A stretch of 64,000 nt of DNA from Lentzea aerocolonigenes (GTDB taxonomy: Bacteria > Actinomycetota > Actinomycetes > Mycobacteriales > Pseudonocardiaceae): positions 62,001 to 126,000 of the forward strand of contig NZ_BBOJ01000022.1 of NCBI RefSeq assembly GCF_000974445.1, in the 5' to 3' direction. How positions within the stretch are numbered: position 1 is the first letter of the stretch; every line of letters starts with the position of its first letter. Shown here piece after piece: positions 7,048 to 15,221 of this stretch. Under the pieces are notes generated by a model. The model searched no databases. It was given only the letters and a program-made list of their open reading frames with translations, and was not told the origin of the DNA. Made by a program: the position numbers and the translations under genes.

Positions 7048-8187
7048 GTGGTGGCGGCGCGCAGACACAAACAAGCGCTGGCCGTCGCGTTCGCGCTGCT
7101 CGCCCTGGCCGCCGCAGATCTGGCGGTCGCATTCCTCTGGCAACCTGGCGCGCGCAATCTCCTGCACGACGTGCTGGTCGTGTTCTGGCCGTTGCCCGCG
7201 CTCGCCGGCTTTCTGCTCGGCGCGTATGAGCTCTTCCTGCACCGCCGCCTGATCAGCGAACTGAGCCAGATCTCCGGTCCGAGCATCGTCGAGCACCTGT
7301 TGCCGAGCGACGTGCTACGGACCTTCCTGTCCTCGATCTACGGCTCGAACGAGGCGAACCAGGACGTCGTCTCCGGCGTCCTCGGGGGCAACGGGCTTCG
7401 CCCGCACGGCAAGGATCTGACGATCAGCACGAACACGACCGTGAAGCTGGAACTGCAGGGCATCAACGCCAAGACGTACCACCTGATCACCACGCAGAGC
7501 TACCGCTTCCGGCACAACGTCCCCGTCGACCGGTTCGTCATCTTCGCCACCAGCAACGTGTTACTGCGCGACACGATCAGCGCGGCCTGCCGCTACCCGC
7601 TGTTCGAGCTCTACTACATCACCGACCCGTCCCTCTTCCTCGATTCGGTCGACGACGTCCTGCACTCGACGCAGATCGCGATCGACTACATCGACCACGA
7701 CGGCAAGAGCCGTTCCGCCGCACCGAGCCAGATCCCGCCGCTCGAGGTCAAGTTCGACCAGTGGTCGAACTACCTGACCTTCTTCCGCGAAGCCATGGGC
7801 CCGTTGCCGAAACTAAGTCCCCACAACCATCTCGGCGATCTGCGCATCTTCGAGTGCGATCTCAGCGGTATCGCGGAGGACCACCTCGTGCGAGCGATCC
7901 GCGGGCTCACCGTCACGTCACGCATGTTGCAGCGCACCAACGAAGGCTTCTGCTACTGGCAGGCGCCCTATCCGTCCTATGTGGAGCAGATCCGCTTCGA
8001 AGCACGCGGCCTCACGGTGGATGACCACTCCCCCGCGCACGAGTTCTCCATCATGCCGTTCCTGTTCCGCTCCAACACCGTGACCGGGCAGTGGCTGAAG
8101 GCGGACGACCTGGACGACCTCACCGTTCGGTCGTGGTTGCTACCGGGTCATGGTGTGGCTCTGATGTGGCGGGAAGCGCGACATTGA
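7048..8187 (+). CDS. Two-TM protein with large soluble domain, unknown function
   Basis: A 379-residue protein starting GTG (a second GTG follows immediately) behind a G-rich ribosome site. Two membrane segments lie near the N-terminus (about 9-30 and 38-61), so the remaining 310 residues sit on one side, probably in the cytoplasm. That part is mixed alpha/beta, with the segments VKLELQGINAKTYHLI and CYWQAPYPSYVEQIRFEARG; no catalytic motif is evident. The convergent 311-residue two-TM protein ends in a similar W-x(10)-Y-x(3)-IRF pattern, suggesting a distant relationship. Its last 68 bases overlap the VDWFRR peptide 2 gene on the other strand. I do not recognise the family. Confidence 0.72.
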   Translation: MVAARRHKQALAVAFALLALAAADLAVAFLWQPGARNLLHDVLVVFWPLPALAGFLLGAYELFLHRRLISELSQISGPSIVEHLLPSDVLRTFLSSIYGSNEANQDVVSGVLGGNGLRPHGKDLTISTNTTVKLELQGINAKTYHLITTQSYRFRHNVPVDRFVIFATSNVLLRDTISAACRYPLFELYYITDPSLFLDSVDDVLHSTQIAIDYIDHDGKSRSAAPSQIPPLEVKFDQWSNYLTFFREAMGPLPKLSPHNHLGDLRIFECDLSGIAEDHLVRAIRGLTVTSRMLQRTNEGFCYWQAPYPSYVEQIRFEARGLTVDDHSPAHEFSIMPFLFRSNTVTGQWLKADDLDDLTVRSWLLPGHGVALMWREARH

Positions 8188-8338
8188 CCGTGCCACCTGT
8201 TGGCGCACGGCGGAACCAGTCGACCTTGTGCACCGGCTCCCCCTGAGGCCGGGGCCGTTCTGGGGATGCAGGAACTCCAGGCACCGGCCATGCCCCAGTA
8301 GCTGAGACATCGCCTGACAACGGACGGTCGGAGGTCAT
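8120..8338 (-). CDS. VDWFRR-motif peptide 2 (putative RiPP precursor)
   Basis: A 72-residue peptide. The ATG at 8338 has an excellent ribosome site (GGGGAGGAG, five bases away). Like peptide 1 it has a Pro/Gly-rich, low-complexity N-terminus, then GEPVHKVDWFRRAPTGGTV, then a tail rich in Pro, Thr and His. Conservation is confined to that motif, which argues that the motif is the functional part. It follows the 311-residue two-TM gene by 28 bases and overlaps the convergent two-TM gene by 68 bases. No modifying enzyme is adjacent; the HExxH enzyme 2.4 kb away could act on it (inference). Confidence 0.72.
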   Translation of the reverse strand: MTSDRPLSGDVSATGAWPVPGVPASPERPRPQGEPVHKVDWFRRAPTGGTVNVALPATSEPHHDPVATTTER

Positions 8339-8366
8339 CGCATCTCCTCCCCTTTGCCAGCAAAGG

Positions 8367-9302
8367 TTACCTGGACACCGGGTCAGCGGTCACGTCTCGC
8401 CTTCCGACGAACCTGATCTCGTACCGATAGCCGAGCTTGGTGTTCCTGGACCGCCAATGAATTCCGTCTCGATGGCGGCACGTGCTCGATTGCAGGATCG
8501 ACTCCTGTGCGTCACCGTGTTCGCCCTTGTTCTGGCTTGCCTCCACCAAGTGGGCCGCACGAGGCGACGGGAAGATCTCAAGACCTTCACTGCCGGTCAC
8601 GTACACGTCAATCTCATCGGTGATGTAGGAGATGTCGATCGAGTGCGACTCCTCGGTGAACAGCGCTGGCATGCTCTGGTGCAGGTCGATCTCCAGCTTG
8701 ATCTGGCGTTTCGACTTGCCCTTCTCCAGCGACACCGGGATGCGGACCACCCCTTCCTCGATCACCAGGTCCTTGAACAACTCCCCTTCGACAAACGCCC
8801 GGCTCCGGCGGATGTAGGACTGCTGAACGTCGTATTCCCTGCCGTCGATCATCAAACGCCGGACACGCACGCTCGCCCACGGTGGTGCGTCGACCGGTGC
8901 AGATGAGAAGATCGGGAACGCCAGCCAGGCGACCGCGACGTCTCGGTCAGCCTCGACCTCCAGTTCCACGACATAAGCGCCGCTGCCGTCCGAACTGACC
9001 ACCAACCTGTCGGTTCGCCTGCGCACGCGCAGTTGACGAGACACGTGCACATCGACATCACGTAGCGAACGCAACAGGTCGAGTCGCTGATGCAGCGTTG
9101 TGCTGACGATCCAAAGCAGCAGTAGGAACGTGGCCGCACCCGTCGCGTACATGACCCAGGTCAAGACGCCGAACAGTTGCTCCTTGGTCGCCTCGTTTCG
9201 CAGGCTGACCAGCGTGCCAGCCACTGTCAGGAGAACTGAGACAGCCCCCGAGACGAACGCGGCGACTCCAGGAGAGATGCCCGACCTGGCTGAATCTGCC
9301 AT
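8367..9302 (-). CDS. Two-TM protein with beta-rich domain, unknown function
   Basis: A 311-residue protein starting ATG behind CAAGGACG. Membrane segments lie at about 11-33 and 46-67, followed by a helical linker and then a soluble domain (about 90-311) rich in predicted beta strands (RLVVSSDGSGAYVVELEVEA; IKLEIDLHQ; IDVYVTGSEGLEIF). The end (GIHWRS ... YRYEIRFVGRR) resembles the end of the convergent 379-residue protein. No catalytic residues are apparent; a sensor or scaffold is possible. It is the upstream partner of VDWFRR peptide 2 in a two-gene unit, as the HExxH enzyme is for peptide 1. Family not recognised. Confidence 0.7.
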   Translation of the reverse strand: MADSARSGISPGVAAFVSGAVSVLLTVAGTLVSLRNEATKEQLFGVLTWVMYATGAATFLLLLWIVSTTLHQRLDLLRSLRDVDVHVSRQLRVRRRTDRLVVSSDGSGAYVVELEVEADRDVAVAWLAFPIFSSAPVDAPPWASVRVRRLMIDGREYDVQQSYIRRSRAFVEGELFKDLVIEEGVVRIPVSLEKGKSKRQIKLEIDLHQSMPALFTEESHSIDISYITDEIDVYVTGSEGLEIFPSPRAAHLVEASQNKGEHGDAQESILQSSTCRHRDGIHWRSRNTKLGYRYEIRFVGRRDVTADPVSR

Positions 9303-9391
9303 CGCGCGTCCTTGAGCTCGATCAACAGGTCGTTCAGCGTAGGCAGCGCAAGGTCACATCCGGCAGCTCCGTCACCCGTTCGGCCTGCCTT

Positions 9392-9426
9392 ACGCAAGCG
9401 AGCGCAAGAACTTGCGTACACTTGCG
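9392..9426. promoter_or_regulatory. LacI-type operator cluster
   Basis: A perfect palindrome CGCAAG-AA-CTTGCG (9403-9416) lies 12 bases before the LacI-family start, flanked by further half sites CGCAAG (9393-9398) and CTTGCG (9421-9426). The position and symmetry fit autoregulation by the LacI protein. Confidence 0.6.
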
Positions 9427-9428
9427 CC

Positions 9429-10412
9429 ATGACGCAACGGAGGCTGGCCGAGGTCGCGGCCAAGGTCGGGGTCAGCGAGGCCACCGTCAGCCGGGTGCTG
9501 AACGGCAAGCCCGGTGTCTCGGACGCCACGCGCAGTGCCGTGCTCACCGCACTTGACGTGCTGGGATACGAGCGGCCCACGCAGCTGAGGGGTGAGCGGG
9601 CCCGGCTGGTCGGGCTCGTGTTGCCCGAGTTGCAGAACCCGATCTTTCCCGCGTTCGCGGACGTGGTGGGCAACGCGCTGGCGCAAAGGGGTTTCACGCC
9701 CGTGCTCTGCACCAGGACGGCTGGTGGGGTTACCGAGGCCGAGTACCTGGAACTCCTGCTCGAGCAGCACGTTTCGGGGATTGTGTTCGCCGGCGGGCTC
9801 TACGCGCAGAAGGACGCCAGTCACGGGCACTACCAGCAGATGATGAGCAGGAAGCTGCCTGCAGTGCTGGTCAACGCCGCGATCGACGACCTGGCGTTTC
9901 CGCGGGTTTCGTGCGATGACGCGGTGGCCGTGGAGCAGGCGTACGGGCATCTGCTCTCGTTGGGGCACCGGCGGATCGGGGCCGTGTTGGGGCCGCCGGA
10001 CCACGTGCCGAGTTTGCGGAAGCTCGAGGCCATCACCAAGCAAGGCGGTGCCGATGTCGAGCACACCATGTTCAGCCTGGAAGGTGGGCAGGCCGCGGCG
10101 ACCAAGCTCGTGCAGCGCGGGGTCACGGCGATCATCTGCGCCAGCGACCCGCTCGCGCTCGGGGCGATCAGGGCCGTCCGGCGCGCCGGGCTGGACGTGC
10201 CTGGGGACGTGTCGATCATCGGGTACGACGATTCGGCCTTCATGACCTGCACTGATCCGCCGCTCACCACGGTCCGGCAGCCCATTGAGGCCATGGGGCG
10301 GGCGGCCGTTGAGCTGCTGGCCAACCAGATCTCCGGCAACGCCGTGGCGCCGGACGAGTTGCTGTTCGAGCCGGAACTGGTGGTGAGGGCCTCCACGGCA
10401 CCCGTTCGGTAG
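9429..10412 (+). CDS. LacI-family transcriptional regulator
   Basis: A 327-residue sugar-responsive repressor starting ATG 9429, where the helix-turn-helix begins at once (LAEVAAKVGVSEATVSRVLNG, about residues 5-25). The hinge-helix region follows and then a periplasmic-binding-protein-like effector domain (about 60-325) with VGLVLPELQNPIFPAFADVV, AIICASDPLALGAIRAVRRAG and VSIIGYDDSAF as standard core strands. It lies 103 bases ahead of an ABC sugar importer and GH13 glucosidase operon in the same direction and most likely represses that operon in the absence of its sugar. Matching half sites occur on both sides of the gene. Confidence 0.93.
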   Translation: MTQRRLAEVAAKVGVSEATVSRVLNGKPGVSDATRSAVLTALDVLGYERPTQLRGERARLVGLVLPELQNPIFPAFADVVGNALAQRGFTPVLCTRTAGGVTEAEYLELLLEQHVSGIVFAGGLYAQKDASHGHYQQMMSRKLPAVLVNAAIDDLAFPRVSCDDAVAVEQAYGHLLSLGHRRIGAVLGPPDHVPSLRKLEAITKQGGADVEHTMFSLEGGQAAATKLVQRGVTAIICASDPLALGAIRAVRRAGLDVPGDVSIIGYDDSAFMTCTDPPLTTVRQPIEAMGRAAVELLANQISGNAVAPDELLFEPELVVRASTAPVR

Positions 10413-10422
10413 CAGTCGCCTT

Positions 10423-10450
10423 CTTGCGAGTTTTCGTCTGGATATTGCGT
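10423..10450. promoter_or_regulatory. CTTGCG-type half sites before the sugar ABC operon
   Basis: CTTGCG at 10423-10428 and TTGCGT at 10445-10450 repeat the half site seen in front of the LacI gene, here 66-93 bases before the solute-binding protein start. This suggests the operon is controlled by the same LacI protein; the arrangement is direct rather than palindromic, so the claim is tentative. Confidence 0.35.
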
Positions 10451-10515
10451 TCAGATGTAACGGGGACTTATGGTCGCCGTCACATCGACGCGCTCGCGAG
10501 AAGGGCGGCCCCACC

Positions 10516-11847
10516 ATGAAGAAGTCCGCTGCCGTGCTGTTGGGCTGTGTCCTCGTAGCCGGCTGTGGGAGCGGTTCCACGAACGACACGGCGGGCGGCA
10601 AGGTCGTCGTCAACATCAACGGCCAGCCACCGCAGACGCAGGCGTTCGACCGCAAGGTCTTCGACGAGGACGTCGCGGAGTTCGAGAACGAGCACAAGGA
10701 CATCGACCTCGTGCCGCACGAGGGGTTCATGGACCCGAAGACGTTCTCCGCCAAGCTCGCCGGCGGGCAGCTCGAGGACGTCTTCTACGTCTACTTCACG
10801 GATCCCGCGGCCCTCATCGCACGCAAGCAGGCCGCGGACCTCACCAGCTACGTCAAGGACGTCAAGTACTACGGCGACCTCAAGCAGGAGCTCAAGGACG
10901 TCTTCACCGCCGACGGCAAGGTCTACGGGCTGCCCACCGCCAACTACACGATGGGCCTGCTCTACAGCCGCACCAACTTCACCAAGGCCGGCCTGAACCC
11001 GGACTCGCCGCCGAAGACCTGGGACGAGGTCAGGGCAGCGGCCAAGAAGCTCAAGGACGCCGGCGTCACCGGGTTCGCCGAGTACAGCAAGAGCAACCAG
11101 GGCGGCTGGCACTTCACCACGTGGATGAAGTCCGTCGGCGGTGACATCGCGCGCAAGGACGGCGACACCTTCAAGGCCGACTTCAACAACGACAAGGGCA
11201 AGGAAGTCCTGCGCCGCCTCAAGGAGATGCGCTGGGACGACAACTCCATGGGCGAGAAGCAGCTCCTGGAGATCGGCGACGTGCAGAACATGATGGGTGC
11301 GGGCCAGCTCGGCATGTACCTCGCCGCGCCGGACAACGTCGCCGCGATCGTCAACCAGTTCAAGGGCAAGTACGACGACTACGGGCTGGCGGCGATTCCC
11401 GGACAGCAGGGCACCCTGCTCGGCGGCGAGGGTTACATGATCAACCCCGGGGCGTCGCCGGAGAAGATCAAGGCCGGCCTCAAGTGGATCCAGTGGAAGT
11501 ACCTGAACCCGGACCGTCTTGAGACGAACCTGCAGAAGTACAAGGACCGCGGCCAGCCCGTCGGCCTGCCGATCCCGCCGATCGCCGACATCTGGACCGG
11601 TGAGCCGCGCAAGAAGCAGGAAGAGCTCAAGGGCAAGTACGCCACCATGCCCGTACAGAACTTCCAGGCCTATGTGGACGGTTCCGAGCAGACCAAGGGG
11701 ACGCTCGAACCACCGCAGGCGCAGCAGGTCTACGCGATCCTCGACACCGTCGTGCAGGCCGTGCTCACCAACAAGGACGCCGACCACGCGGCGTTGCTCA
11801 AGGACGCCGAGACCAAGGTCAACGCCGTCCTGGCCCAGGTGAAGTGA
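10516..11847 (+). CDS. Sugar ABC transporter solute-binding lipoprotein
   Basis: A 443-residue extracellular receptor of the family 1 (MalE-like) binding proteins. The lipoprotein signal ends in LVAGC with Cys17 the lipid anchor. Domain strands such as VVVNINGQPP, EDVFYVYFTD, KVYGLPTANYTMGLLYSRTNF and QLGMYLAAPDNVAAIV are typical. It delivers a carbohydrate, probably an alpha-glucoside given the GH13 enzyme three genes on, to the two following permeases. The ATG at 10516 follows AGAAGGGCGGCCCCACC. It is the first gene of a four-gene operon. Confidence 0.93.
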   Translation: MKKSAAVLLGCVLVAGCGSGSTNDTAGGKVVVNINGQPPQTQAFDRKVFDEDVAEFENEHKDIDLVPHEGFMDPKTFSAKLAGGQLEDVFYVYFTDPAALIARKQAADLTSYVKDVKYYGDLKQELKDVFTADGKVYGLPTANYTMGLLYSRTNFTKAGLNPDSPPKTWDEVRAAAKKLKDAGVTGFAEYSKSNQGGWHFTTWMKSVGGDIARKDGDTFKADFNNDKGKEVLRRLKEMRWDDNSMGEKQLLEIGDVQNMMGAGQLGMYLAAPDNVAAIVNQFKGKYDDYGLAAIPGQQGTLLGGEGYMINPGASPEKIKAGLKWIQWKYLNPDRLETNLQKYKDRGQPVGLPIPPIADIWTGEPRKKQEELKGKYATMPVQNFQAYVDGSEQTKGTLEPPQAQQVYAILDTVVQAVLTNKDADHAALLKDAETKVNAVLAQVK

Positions 11848-12705
11848 GTGCGGCGCCACGTCACCGCGTACGGCTTTCTGAGTGCCGCACTGGTCGTCTT
11901 CGCGGTGTTCTCCTGGTGGCCGATCGTGCGCGGGGTGGTCCTGAGCTTCCAGCAGGTCAACTTCGTCACGAGCCCCGACTGGGTCGGCTGGGAGAACTTC
12001 GAGCGGCTCTTCGCGGACCCGCTGTTCGCGGTGGCGTGGCGCAACACGGCGTACTTCACGGTCCTGGCACTGGTCATCGGCTTCGGCGTCCCGTTCCTGA
12101 CCGCCGTGGTGCTCAACGAACTGCGGCACGCCAAGGGCTACTTCCGGCTGCTGGTCTACCTGCCGGTGATGTTGCCGCCGGTCGTGACGGCGTTGCTGTG
12201 GAAGTGGTTCTACGATCCGGGACCAGGCCTGTTCAACTCCGTCCTCAGAGGACTCGGCCTGCCCACGTCCCAGTGGCTCGATTCCAGCAGCACCAGCATG
12301 ATCAGCCTCGTCCTGGTGATCACGTGGGCGAACATGGGCTCGGCCACGCTGATCTACCTGGCCGCGCTGCAGACGATCCCCGGTGAGCTGTACGAGGCCG
12401 CGGACCTGGACGGCGCCGGGCTGTTCAAGAAGATCTGGCACGTCACGATCCCGCAGACCAAGTTCGTGATCCTGATGCTGTTGCTGCTCCAGGTCGTGGC
12501 GACGATGCAGATCTTCACCGAACCGTTCGTCATGACCGGCGGCGGCCCGGAGGAGTCCACGGTCACCGTGCTGCTCCTGCTCTACCGGTACGCCTTCTAC
12601 TACAACGACTTCGGCACCGCGAGCGCGCTGAGCCTGATCCTCTTCGCGGTACTGGGCGTCTTCTCCTTCCTCTACCTCAAGATCACCAGGAAGGCCGACG
12701 CATGA
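11848..12705 (+). CDS. Sugar ABC transporter permease (MalF-type)
   Basis: A 285-residue inner-membrane permease with six predicted membrane segments. The cytoplasmic EAA loop, which docks the ATPase, is present as YEAADLDGAGLFKKIWHVTIP (about residues 182-202). The GTG start directly abuts the upstream stop (TGA GTG), so the genes are translationally coupled. It should pair with the next permease to form the channel. No ATPase gene is in the operon; actinobacteria commonly share one MsiK-type ATPase among such importers (established knowledge). Confidence 0.94.
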   Translation: MRRHVTAYGFLSAALVVFAVFSWWPIVRGVVLSFQQVNFVTSPDWVGWENFERLFADPLFAVAWRNTAYFTVLALVIGFGVPFLTAVVLNELRHAKGYFRLLVYLPVMLPPVVTALLWKWFYDPGPGLFNSVLRGLGLPTSQWLDSSSTSMISLVLVITWANMGSATLIYLAALQTIPGELYEAADLDGAGLFKKIWHVTIPQTKFVILMLLLLQVVATMQIFTEPFVMTGGGPEESTVTVLLLLYRYAFYYNDFGTASALSLILFAVLGVFSFLYLKITRKADA

Positions 12706-13535
12706 GGACGCTCACCAGGGGAACCGGCAAGACGTACTGGGTCGTCCTCACGCTCACGCTGATCCTGTTCACGGCGGCGTTCCTGCTCCCGCTGGTCTGG
12801 GTGCTGCTCGGTGCTTTCAAGCCGCCGGCCGAGCTCGCGCAGCAACCACCGACGATCCTGCCGCGGACGTGGGAACCGGGTGCGTACGCCGACGCCTGGA
12901 ACTTCATGGACCTCGGCCGGTTCTTCCTCAACACCTTCGTCGTCGCGATCGGCGCGTGGGCCGTGCAGATGGCCGTGATCGTGCCCGCGGCCTACGCGCT
13001 CAGCAAGCTGAAACCGTGGGGCGGCAACGTCGTTCTCGGCCTGATGCTCGCCACGCTGATGCTGCCCGCGACGGCACTGCTGGTCCCGGTCTACCTCACG
13101 CTCACCGACCTCGACCTGCTCAACAACCCCGCGGGCATCTGGCTGCCGGCCGCGGCCAACGCGCTCAACGTCTACCTGCTCAAGCGCTTCTTCGACCAGA
13201 TCCCGGAAGAGCTCCTCGAAGCGGCCAGGATCGACGGCGCGAGCACGTGGACGACGCTCGTCCGCGTCGTCCTGCCGATCTCACGGCCCATCCTCGCGGT
13301 CGTCTCGATCTTCGCGGTCGTCGCGGCCTGGAAGGACTTCATCTGGCCGCTGCTCGTGTTCCCGGACCCGGCGAAGCAGACGCTCAGCGTGGCGTTGCAG
13401 CGCTTCGCCCCCGACACCCCGATCAACCTCCTGCTCGCGGGCCTCGTGCTCGCGAGCCTGCCGATGGTCGCGCTGTTCCTCGCGTTCCAGCGGCACATCC
13501 TCGCGGGGCTCACCGCGGGCGGCGTAAAAGGCTGA
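12702..13535 (+). CDS. Sugar ABC transporter permease (MalG-type)
   Basis: A 277-residue inner-membrane permease with six membrane segments and the EAA loop LEAARIDGASTWTTLVRVVL (about 171-190). Its ATG overlaps the previous stop in an ATGA arrangement. It forms the second half of the importer channel with the preceding gene. The GH13 glucosidase begins 11 bases downstream. Confidence 0.94.
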   Translation: MRTLTRGTGKTYWVVLTLTLILFTAAFLLPLVWVLLGAFKPPAELAQQPPTILPRTWEPGAYADAWNFMDLGRFFLNTFVVAIGAWAVQMAVIVPAAYALSKLKPWGGNVVLGLMLATLMLPATALLVPVYLTLTDLDLLNNPAGIWLPAAANALNVYLLKRFFDQIPEELLEAARIDGASTWTTLVRVVLPISRPILAVVSIFAVVAAWKDFIWPLLVFPDPAKQTLSVALQRFAPDTPINLLLAGLVLASLPMVALFLAFQRHILAGLTAGGVKG

Positions 13536-13546
13536 AAGGACACCAG

Positions 13547-15028
13547 ATGAGTTGGTGGCGCAACGCATCCATCTACCAGGTCTACCTGCGCAGCTTCGCG
13601 GACGGCAACGGCGACGGCATCGGGGACCTGGCCGGCCTCCGCGCCAAGCTCCAGCACATCGCGAACCTCGGCTTCGACGCGATCTGGATCAACCCGTGGT
13701 ACCCCAGCCCGCTCGCCGACGGCGGCTACGACGTGGCGGACTACCGCGACATCGAACCGGTCTTCGGGTCGCTCGCCGACGCCGAGAAGCTCATCGCGGA
13801 CGCGCACGGGCTCGGCATCAGGATCATCATCGACCTCGTCCCCAACCACTGCAGCGACCAGCACCCGTGGTTCACCCGGGGCCTGTGGGACCGCTTCCAC
13901 GTCCGCGACTCCGACGAGATCCCGAACGACTGGAAGTCGCGGTTCGGCGGCCCGGCGTGGAGCAAGCTCGACGACGGACGCTGGTACCTGCACCTCTACG
14001 CCGCCGAGCAGCCGGACTTCAACTGGGAGAACCCTGTTGTCCACCAGGAGTTCGAGGACGTCCTGCGGTTCTGGCTCGACCGCGGCGTCGACGGCTTCCG
14101 CATCGACGTGGCGGACGGACTGGTCAAGGACTTCAGCAAGCCCGACGCCGACCTGCCATACTCCGACCAGGACGGCGTCCACGAGATCTACCGCGAGTGG
14201 CGCAAGATCGTCGACTCCTACGACGGCGAACGCATCCTCGTCGGCGAGATGTGGCTGCCGGATCCGGAGAGGTTCGCGAGGTACCTCCGGCAGGACGAGA
14301 TGCACTCCGCGTTCAACTTCGACTTCCTCTGCTGTCCCTGGAACGCCCAGGAACTGCGCCAGGTCGTCGACGCCACGCTCGCCGCGCACGAACCCGTCGG
14401 CGCGCCACCGACCTGGGTGCTGTCCAACCACGACGTCACCCGGCACGTGACCCGGTACGGCCGCGAGAAGACCGGATTCTCCTTCGCGGACAGGCAACAC
14501 GGCGCCCCGACCGACTTCGAGCTCGGCACGCGCCGGGCCCGTGCGGCGATCATGCTCACCGCCGCGCTGCCCGGTGGCGTCTACGTCTACCAGGGGGAGG
14601 AACTCGGTCTCTGGGAGGTCGAGGACCTGCCGGACGAGCTGCGCGAGGACCCGGTGTGGCACCGCTCCGGCTTCACCGACAGGGGGCGCGACGGCTGCCG
14701 CGTGCCACTCCCCTGGTCCGGCGAGGACGGTCCGAGCTGGTTGCCGCAGCCGCAGAACTGGCAGGAGTTCTCGGTGGCGGCCCAGACGGACGATCCTGAA
14801 TCGATGCTCAGCCTGTACCGCGAGGTGTTCGCGCGCCGCCGTGCGATCGACGGGGACCTGGAGTGGCTCGACCTCGGCGAGAACGTGCTGGCGTTCAGGC
14901 GGGGCGGCCACACGTGCGTCGTCAACCTGTCGCGGGCCCCGATCGACCTGCCGGGCGTGCCGGCGTTGACGAGCATTCCGCTGGTCAACGGTCAACTGCC
15001 GAGTGACGCGGCTGCCTGGTTGGGCTAG
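13547..15028 (+). CDS. GH13 alpha-glucosidase (cytosolic)
   Basis: A 493-residue alpha-amylase-family enzyme without signal peptide, so it acts on imported sugar. The start ATG 13547 follows AAAGGACACCAG. Landmarks are YQVYLRSFADGNGDGIGDLAG near the N-terminus, DLVPNH (region I), GFRIDVAD with nucleophile Asp187, GEMW with acid/base Glu234 and SNHD with Asp296. The QVYLRSFxDxNGDGxGD signature and length are those of oligo-1,6-glucosidase/alpha-glucosidase type enzymes that split short alpha-glucosides; exact linkage preference cannot be read. It is the last gene of the LacI-linked operon and should release glucose from the transported substrate. Confidence 0.92.
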   Translation: MSWWRNASIYQVYLRSFADGNGDGIGDLAGLRAKLQHIANLGFDAIWINPWYPSPLADGGYDVADYRDIEPVFGSLADAEKLIADAHGLGIRIIIDLVPNHCSDQHPWFTRGLWDRFHVRDSDEIPNDWKSRFGGPAWSKLDDGRWYLHLYAAEQPDFNWENPVVHQEFEDVLRFWLDRGVDGFRIDVADGLVKDFSKPDADLPYSDQDGVHEIYREWRKIVDSYDGERILVGEMWLPDPERFARYLRQDEMHSAFNFDFLCCPWNAQELRQVVDATLAAHEPVGAPPTWVLSNHDVTRHVTRYGREKTGFSFADRQHGAPTDFELGTRRARAAIMLTAALPGGVYVYQGEELGLWEVEDLPDELREDPVWHRSGFTDRGRDGCRVPLPWSGEDGPSWLPQPQNWQEFSVAAQTDDPESMLSLYREVFARRRAIDGDLEWLDLGENVLAFRRGGHTCVVNLSRAPIDLPGVPALTSIPLVNGQLPSDAAAWLG

Positions 15029-15029
15029 A

Positions 15030-15194
15030 AACGGGCAAGTCTTGATGTTGATCCGGGCATGCCCGAAAGCCGCGTCCCAGGTGGGCGCGGCTTTCGTCAT
15101 GTGAAACGGGCAAAAATCGGGCAGGATCTCACTGAGTTGTGGTGGCGGCCACAACCTGACGTGGGTGTTTTATCTATGCACGGCCCGAACGGGC
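15030..15194. promoter_or_regulatory. Repeated CGGGCA sites before the DeoR gene
   Basis: The word CGGGCA recurs in this short stretch: in AAACGGGCAA near 15031 and near 15105, in ATCGGGCAGG near 15117, in the perfect palindrome CGGGCATGCCCG (15054-15065), and in GAACGGGCAT near 15189. DeoR-family repressors often bind direct repeats, so these are candidate operators for the adjacent DeoR gene. Confidence 0.45.
15066..15094 (+). terminator. Hairpin terminator after the GH13 operon
   Basis: A perfect 9-bp stem AAAGCCGCG (15066-15074) and CGCGGCTTT (15086-15094) with an 11-nt loop lies 38 bases after the GH13 stop. The A-rich 5' side and TTT end suit a terminator for the operon. Confidence 0.7.
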
Positions 15195-15221
15195 ATCAGC
15201 AGAGCCGAGTGGGCAGGTGAC

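Noticed and set aside
8367..9302. CBASS-type two-TM beta-strand effector
   Set aside because: The two-TM plus beta-rich layout recalls such effectors, but no cyclic-nucleotide synthase or other CBASS gene is anywhere near, and the soluble domain is larger.
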